This document shows, one piece after another, positions 63,119 to 64,000 of a stretch of DNA of 64,000 bases. A program made the translations under genes and the position numbers. Location: NCBI RefSeq assembly GCF_006088715.1, contig NZ_CP030771.1:62001-126000 (forward strand), given 5' to 3'. The notes below the pieces were generated by a model. That model had not been told where the DNA came from and ran no database searches. It was given only the letters and a program-made list of their open reading frames with translations. This DNA comes from Streptomyces sp. YIM 121038. GTDB lineage: Bacteria; Actinomycetota; Actinomycetes; Streptomycetales; Streptomycetaceae. Position 1 is the first letter of the stretch. Each line of letters opens with the position of its first letter.

Positions 63119-63518
63119 ACCCGCCGCGAAACCCACGGCGAAACCCGCGGCGAATCCCCGGCCCCCTGCCCCTACGAAACCCGCACCCGCCCCACACCTG
63201 CCGGACCCGCCGCACACACCCGCCCCGCCCGGCCCGGCCGCACACACCGGCAGCAGAAACCTTTCCCCGCCCCAGGCCCCCAGACCACCCCGCCAACCGG
63301 CCACCGCACCGGGCACACAGCACCGGCACACGCCCCCCGCACCCCACGAACAGCACGGGACCACAAGCAGGACCACGAACAGGACCACGAACAACGACCG
63401 GAACAGGAACAGGAACACGAACAGGAACAGGGCCCGGGGCCGGGGCCGGGGCCCGGGGCCGGGCGTACGGGCGGCAGGCCGCGTCCCGGGCGGGACGGAC
63501 CGCCGCGCAGCGCACCCC

Positions 63519-63623
63519 CGGCACCCCCGGCACTCCTGGCACCCCCGGAGAACCGGCACCCCCGGCACTCCTGGCACCCCCGGAGAACCGGCACCCCCGG
63601 CACTCCCGGCACCCCCGGAGAAC
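63519..63623. repeat. 35-nt tandem repeat, three copies
   Basis: Units start at 63519, 63554 and 63589; the third differs by one base. The period is not a multiple of three, so it is unlikely to be coding. Confidence 0.9.
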
Positions 63624-63775
63624 CGGTGCCCCCGGAGCACCGGTGCCGGGGACATCCCCGGGACGGAGCGCCGGCGAAAGGCACCGAGCACAGGGCACGC
63701 AGCGCCGGGCACGGGGGGGGCGGGCACGGAGGGGGCGGGCTGCGGCAGGCGCGCGGCAGGCCGCCCGCGCCGCGG

Positions 63776-64000
63776 CTAGCCGAAGAAACGGGCATGGCGC
63801 CGGGCCCAGTCGGCAAAACCCGCCGGAGCGCGGCCCGTGACCTGGCGCACCCCCGCGCTCACCCCCGCCTTCGCCCCGGCCCGCTGGCGCTCGGCGCTCT
63901 CCAGCAGGGCCCGCGCATAAGGCTCCGGATACCGGCCGCGCCACAGCCGCCAGGCCTCCTCCACCCCCATCTCCTCAAACCGCAGCGCCCGCCCCAGCAC
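63776..64000 (-). CDS. NmrA-like/NAD(P)-binding protein, C-terminal fragment (partial)
   Basis: The C-terminal 74 residues of a protein continuing past the right edge. The segment VTGRAPAGFADWARRHARFFG is typical of the C terminus of NmrA/SDR-a5-like NAD(P)H-binding proteins. Function beyond that class cannot be stated. Confidence 0.6.
   Translation of the reverse strand: MLGRALRFEEMGVEEAWRLWRGRYPEPYARALLESAERQRAGAKAGVSAGVRQVTGRAPAGFADWARRHARFFG

Larger units (their letters stand above)
63069..63775. other. Non-coding spacer with promoter and repeats
   Basis: No gene is supported. The left end is the SDR promoter region. Further right are AGGACCACGAAC/GGAACA repeats (63360-63440), a GGGGCC tract (63430-63465) and a 35-nt tandem repeat. 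Confidence 0.55.

Noticed and set aside
63519..63623. CRISPR array
   Set aside because: Three head-to-tail 35-nt copies have no spacers and no cas genes are present.

Overview
This window is very GC-rich and looks like Streptomyces or a close actinomycete. Genes show strong third-position GC bias and GTG/TTG starts. TTA codons are rare and sit in pathway genes. The regulators are typical of Streptomyces secondary metabolism: a StrR-type activator, a gamma-butyrolactone-receptor-like TetR protein, MarR proteins and a SigR-like sigma factor. I saw no rRNA, tRNA or CRISPR array. Almost the whole window reads as one biosynthetic gene cluster.

Layout. 0-2.5 kb: the end of a molybdenum hydroxylase operon, a candidate structured RNA and an HTH regulator. 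2.5-10.2 kb (minus strand): SDR, a fumarase/CMLE-superfamily lyase, a Tat-exported flavin oxidase, an aldo/keto reductase, an FAD hydroxylase, a chorismate-lyase-like protein and an AhpD-like protein. 10.9-24.5 kb (plus strand): a GriD/GriC-like carboxylic acid reductase pair, class II DAHP synthase, fused aminodeoxychorismate synthase (PabAB), two adenylate-forming ligases, a second FAD hydroxylase, aminodeoxychorismate lyase (PabC) and a CreE-like flavin N-oxygenase. 24.6-27.1 kb: MarR regulator, an unknown protein and an LLM flavoenzyme. 27.5-44.5 kb (mostly minus): a split aldos-2-ulose-dehydratase-like pair, UDP-GlcNAc 2-epimerase, phosphomannomutase, a second exported flavin oxidase, MFS exporter, sigma factor, StrR-like activator, GalU, second MarR, DsbA-like protein, trehalose synthase and an acyltransferase. 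45.0-53.6 kb (plus): two DJ-1/PfpI proteins, a ThDP enzyme, a SnoaL-like protein, an AGE-family epimerase, a STAS protein and a nucleotidyltransferase/PMM-like fusion. 53.7-64 kb: second DsbA-like and acyltransferase genes, a DHA2 exporter, the TetR regulator, an IS701-type protein lacking a catalytic Asp, a 1.7 kb repeat-rich non-coding block, a second SDR and a partial NmrA-like gene.

How it may work (inference). DAHP synthase, PabAB and PabC would supply 4-aminobenzoate. The hydroxylases, ligases and GriC/GriD-like reductase would activate, hydroxylate and reduce it. The CreE-like oxygenase and the CreD-superfamily lyase could make nitrite from aspartate, and the CreM-like ligase could use it to diazotise an arylamine. 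That would make this a candidate N-N bond (diazo, azo or hydrazine-type) pathway built on 4-aminobenzoate, with an unusual sugar branch alongside it. A recurring palindromic box (consensus GCGACTTGSSCAAGTCGC) lies upstream of many transcription units and suggests cluster-wide control, perhaps by the paired MarR proteins. Function calls rest on reading motifs by eye; no database search was run.
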